A DNA stretch of 8,045 nucleotides. It comes from Collinsella sp. CAG:166. GTDB lineage: Bacteria; Actinomycetota; Coriobacteriia; Coriobacteriales; Coriobacteriaceae. Position 1 is the stretch's first letter, and every line of letters begins with the position of its first letter. Of the stretch, positions 5,651-8,045 are shown piece after piece. Below the pieces are notes generated by a model. It was not told the origin of the DNA and did not search any database. It saw only the letters and a program-made list of their open reading frames with translations. The position numbers and the translations under genes are program-made. The stretch spans positions 1 to 8,045 of the forward strand of contig FR878585.1 in the NCBI GenBank assembly GCA_000434535.1, in the 5' to 3' direction.

Positions 5651-6378
5651 TGGCGCCCGTATGCGCCGTGGTCGTTGCCGGCGGCAGCGGCCAGCGCTTT
5701 GGAAATCCCGGCGGCAAGCAGCTCGTTAACGTGGCGGGCCGTCCGCTCATGAGCTGGTCCATCCGCGCGTTCGATCGTAGCGACAAGGTCGGTCATATCG
5801 TCGTGGTTTGCCCTGCCGAGCGCCGTGCCGAGATGCGCCGCTTGGCTATCGACCCGTTTGACTATGACACGCCCATCAGCTTTGCCGATGCCGGCGATAC
5901 TCGTCAGGATTCCACCCGCGCCGGCGTGCACGCGGTGCCGGCGGGTTTCGAATATGTCGCTATCCACGACGGCGCCCGTCCGCTCATCACGACCGAGGCC
6001 ATCGACCATGCGATCGACGTGCTTGTGGGCGACCGCTCGCTCGACGGTGTCGTGTGCGGCCAGCCCGCGATCGACACGCTCAAGATCGTCGATGGCGACA
6101 ATATCGTCGAGACGCCGCCGCGTGAGCTCTATTGGGCCGCGCAGACGCCGCAGATCTTTAGCGTCGATGCTATGAAGCGCGCCCACGCTGCAGCCATTGC
6201 CGAGGGCTTTATCGGCACCGATGATTCGTCGCTGGTCGAGCGCATGGGTGGGCGCGTCCGCTGCGTCCAGAGCCCGCGCGATAACCTTAAGGTGACGGTG
6301 CCCGAGGACTTGCGTCCCGTAACCGCGATTCTGCTTGGCCGCATGGCCGAGGGAGAGGACCTTCCCCATGTTCAGTAA
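5650..6378 (+). CDS. ispD: 2-C-methyl-D-erythritol 4-phosphate cytidylyltransferase IspD
   Basis: It transfers CMP from CTP to methylerythritol 4-phosphate, the third step of the MEP isoprenoid pathway, in the cytosol. The 242-residue product has the full set of motifs: the CTP-binding loop VVVAGGSGQRFG...GGKQ with R17 and K23, DTRQDSTRAG (83-92), VAIHDGARPL (103-112), QPAIDTLK (138-145), RELYWAAQTPQIF (158-170), GTDDSSLVE (189-197) and DNLKVTVPEDL with K214. Two motif positions differ from the commonest versions (HDGARP for HDAARP, PAIDT for PVKDT), but the residues usually assigned to catalysis are intact. Its ATG shares one base with the disA stop in a TAATG overlap, indicating translational coupling. 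ispF overlaps its 3' end, and some bacteria fuse these two enzymes. Confidence 0.95.
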   Translation: MAPVCAVVVAGGSGQRFGNPGGKQLVNVAGRPLMSWSIRAFDRSDKVGHIVVVCPAERRAEMRRLAIDPFDYDTPISFADAGDTRQDSTRAGVHAVPAGFEYVAIHDGARPLITTEAIDHAIDVLVGDRSLDGVVCGQPAIDTLKIVDGDNIVETPPRELYWAAQTPQIFSVDAMKRAHAAAIAEGFIGTDDSSLVERMGGRVRCVQSPRDNLKVTVPEDLRPVTAILLGRMAEGEDLPHVQ

Positions 6379-6862
6379 CCTGCGCATTGGCCATGGCTAC
6401 GACGTCCACCGTCTGGTGGAGGGGCGTCGATGTATCATCGGCGGTGTCGACATTCCCTACGAGCGCGGCCTGCTGGGCCACTCGGATGCCGATGTGCTCG
6501 CGCACGCCTTGGCCGACGCCATTCTGGGCGCCTGCCGCGGGGGAGACATCGGCAAGCTATTCCCCGATACCGACCCCGCCTATGAGGGCGCCGATTCGAT
6601 GGTGCTGCTCGCTCGCGTGATGGACTATGCGCGCGAGCTGGGCTTTGAGTTTGTCGATGCCGATTGCACCATTGCCTGTCAGCAACCCAAGATCACCCCG
6701 CACCGCGATGCCATGCGCGCCAACCTTGCCCATGCCCTGGGCGTTGACGTCGAAAACGTGGGCGTCGCCGCCACTACGACCGAAAAGCTCGGTTGGGAAG
6801 GTCAGGGCGAGGGAATCGGCGCCTGGGCCGTCTGCCTGCTACAGAAAACCGTTAAGGAGTAA
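6368..6862 (+). CDS. ispF: 2-C-methyl-D-erythritol 2,4-cyclodiphosphate synthase IspF
   Basis: It cyclises CDP-methylerythritol 2-phosphate to the 2,4-cyclodiphosphate with release of CMP, the fifth MEP step, as a homotrimer with a divalent metal at each subunit interface. The 164-residue product shows GHGYDVHRL with metal ligands D12 and H14, LGHSDADVLAH with active-site H38 and third ligand H46, DIGKLFPDTDP (60-70), IACQQPKITPH (102-112) and the C-terminal ATTTEKLGWEGQGEGIGA (135-152). The ATG at 6368 is chosen because it precedes the conserved start by only a few residues and has AGAGGA (6354-6359) eight bases upstream. An in-frame start at 6335 would overlap ispD further without gain. It overlaps the ispD end by 11 bases, so translation is probably coupled. 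The intermediate enzyme IspE is not in the window. Confidence 0.95.
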   Translation: MFSNLRIGHGYDVHRLVEGRRCIIGGVDIPYERGLLGHSDADVLAHALADAILGACRGGDIGKLFPDTDPAYEGADSMVLLARVMDYARELGFEFVDADCTIACQQPKITPHRDAMRANLAHALGVDVENVGVAATTTEKLGWEGQGEGIGAWAVCLLQKTVKE

Positions 6863-6865
6863 CGA

Positions 6866-8045
6866 ATGCGTATCTACAACAGCGCTACCCATAAAAAGGA
6901 AGAGTTCCAGCCCATCGAGTCCGGCAAGGTCCGCATGTACGTGTGCGGCCCCACGGTCTACGACAACATCCACATCGGCAATGCCCGCACGTTCATCAGC
7001 TTTGACGTGATCCGCCGCTGGCTCATCGCGAGCGGCTACGAGGTCACGTTCGCCCAGAACCTCACCGATGTCGACGACAAGATCATCAAGCGCGCCAACG
7101 AGCAGGGTCGTACGGCCGCCGAGGTCGCGACGGAGTTCTCCGACAAGTTCATCGGCGTCATGCGCGCCGCCAACGTGCTCGATCCCGATGTGCGCCCCCG
7201 CGCCACCAAGGAGATCGGCCCCATGATCGCCATGATCAAGACGCTTATCGAGCAGGGCCACGCTTACGCAGCCGATAACGGCGATGTGTACTTTGCCGTG
7301 CGCAGCGATCCCAACTATGGTCAGGTCTCGGGCCGCAACATCGACGACCTTATGGTTGGCGCGCGCATCGAGGAGAACGAGGACAAGAACGACCCGCTCG
7401 ACTTTGCCCTGTGGAAGGCCGCCAAGCCCGGCGAGCCCAGCTGGCCGAGCCCCTGGGGCGAGGGCCGTCCCGGTTGGCACACCGAGTGCGCCGCCATGGT
7501 GCACCGCTACCTGGGCACCCCGATTGACATCCACGGCGGCGGCTCCGACCTTGCCTTCCCGCATCACGAGAACGAGTGCGCCCAGGCCACCTGCGCCTGG
7601 CACCAGGGCTTCTCCAACACCTGGATGCACACGGGCATGCTGCTGGTAGACGGCGAGAAGATGTCCAAGTCGCTCGGAAACTTCTTTACGCTGGCCGAGG
7701 TGCTCGAGCAGCACTCTGCCGCGGCCCTGCGCCTGCTGATGCTGCAGACGAGCTATCGCTCGCCGCTCGACTTTTCTTGGGAGCGCCTGGAGGGTGCCGA
7801 GAACTCGCTCACGCGTATCGCCGGTACGGTCGAGAACCTGCGCTGGGCCGCGAACCATGCGACGGCCGATGCCGATGAGGCAGCATCCGAGGCGTTTGCC
7901 GCCAAGGCCGCCGAGACCCGCGCCGCCTTTAAGGAGTGCATGGACGACGACTTTAACACCGCCGGTGCCATGGGTGCCGTCTTTGGCTTTGTCACTGAAT
8001 GCAACCAGTACCTGGAGCAGGCGGGCGACGCTGCCGACAAGGCCG
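6866..8045 (+). CDS. cysS: cysteinyl-tRNA synthetase, 3' end cut by the window
   Basis: This class I aminoacyl-tRNA synthetase charges tRNA-Cys. About 393 codons are present of a usual 460-480; the missing part is the end of the C-terminal anticodon-binding region. The Rossmann domain starts with MYVCGPTVYDNIHIGNART, giving the zinc ligand C27 and the HIGH-type motif as HIGN (36-39). The other zinc ligands follow in HTECAAM (C208) and HHENECA (H233, E237). KMSKS is at 265-269 (EKMSKSLGN). The DALR-like helical domain begins near residue 300. The start ATG has AAGGAG (6854-6859) inside the ispF tail, six bases away, and lies three bases after the ispF stop, so it belongs to the same operon. 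The frame stays open to the window edge, so the truncation is due to the window. Confidence 0.95.
   Translation, partial: MRIYNSATHKKEEFQPIESGKVRMYVCGPTVYDNIHIGNARTFISFDVIRRWLIASGYEVTFAQNLTDVDDKIIKRANEQGRTAAEVATEFSDKFIGVMRAANVLDPDVRPRATKEIGPMIAMIKTLIEQGHAYAADNGDVYFAVRSDPNYGQVSGRNIDDLMVGARIEENEDKNDPLDFALWKAAKPGEPSWPSPWGEGRPGWHTECAAMVHRYLGTPIDIHGGGSDLAFPHHENECAQATCAWHQGFSNTWMHTGMLLVDGEKMSKSLGNFFTLAEVLEQHSAAALRLLMLQTSYRSPLDFSWERLEGAENSLTRIAGTVENLRWAANHATADADEAASEAFAAKAAETRAAFKECMDDDFNTAGAMGAVFGFVTECNQYLEQAGDAADKA

Noticed and set aside
6335..6367. Earlier in-frame ATG for ispF at 6335
   Set aside because: It would add eleven residues inside ispD that are not typical of IspF. The ATG at 6368 has a better-placed ribosome binding site.
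5410..6387. Long minus-strand open frame opposite ispD and the disA end
   Set aside because: It spans two well-supported genes on the plus strand and its product is unrecognisable low-complexity sequence.
6839..7858. Long minus-strand open frame opposite cysS
   Set aside because: Antisense shadow of the cysS codon pattern with no motif.

Overview
The window reads as chromosomal DNA from a high-GC Gram-positive bacterium. The most likely source is an actinomycete of the Coriobacteriia (Collinsella-like). This is inferred from the strong preference for C- or G-ending codons, AGGAG-type ribosome binding sites with occasional GTG and TTG starts, a disA-ispD-ispF-cysS gene order, and the style of the proteins. 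The genus is inference only; the sequence carries no rRNA or other decisive marker.

Layout. (1) Positions 1-171 are a leader, followed by pepD (172-1629, +), a full-length M20-family dipeptidase closed by a strong intrinsic terminator (1685-1732). (2) Converging on it from the other strand is a two-gene hipBA-type toxin-antitoxin module: hipB at 3064-3534 and hipA at 1756-3060. Its control region holds a perfect 17-bp inverted repeat (3548-3592) plus a third near-identical half-site (3603-3617). (3) Upstream on the same strand is mntP (3658-4236, -), a manganese exporter. A yybP-ykoY manganese riboswitch (aptamer about 4327-4424) with a long transcription terminator (4287-4334) precedes it. 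(4) Divergent from mntP is a tightly packed operon: disA (4583-5650), ispD (5650-6378), ispF (6368-6862) and cysS (6866 to the window end, truncated). disA/ispD share one base, ispD/ispF overlap by 11 bases, and ispF/cysS are separated by 3 bases.

How the genes work together. The right half is core metabolism: c-di-AMP synthesis, two steps of the MEP isoprenoid pathway, and cysteinyl-tRNA synthetase, apparently co-transcribed and translationally coupled. mntP with its riboswitch forms a self-contained manganese relief circuit. hipBA is an autoregulated accessory cassette placed between two housekeeping genes.

The least routine signals are: the three-part repeat in the hipBA control region, entangled with the mntP terminator; a 10-nt complementarity linking the riboswitch core to a segment that can also pair with the mntP ribosome binding site; a HipB tail whose middle looks out of frame by codon usage; and a DisA whose C-terminal helix-hairpin-helix motif looks degenerate. 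No wholly new system was identified.
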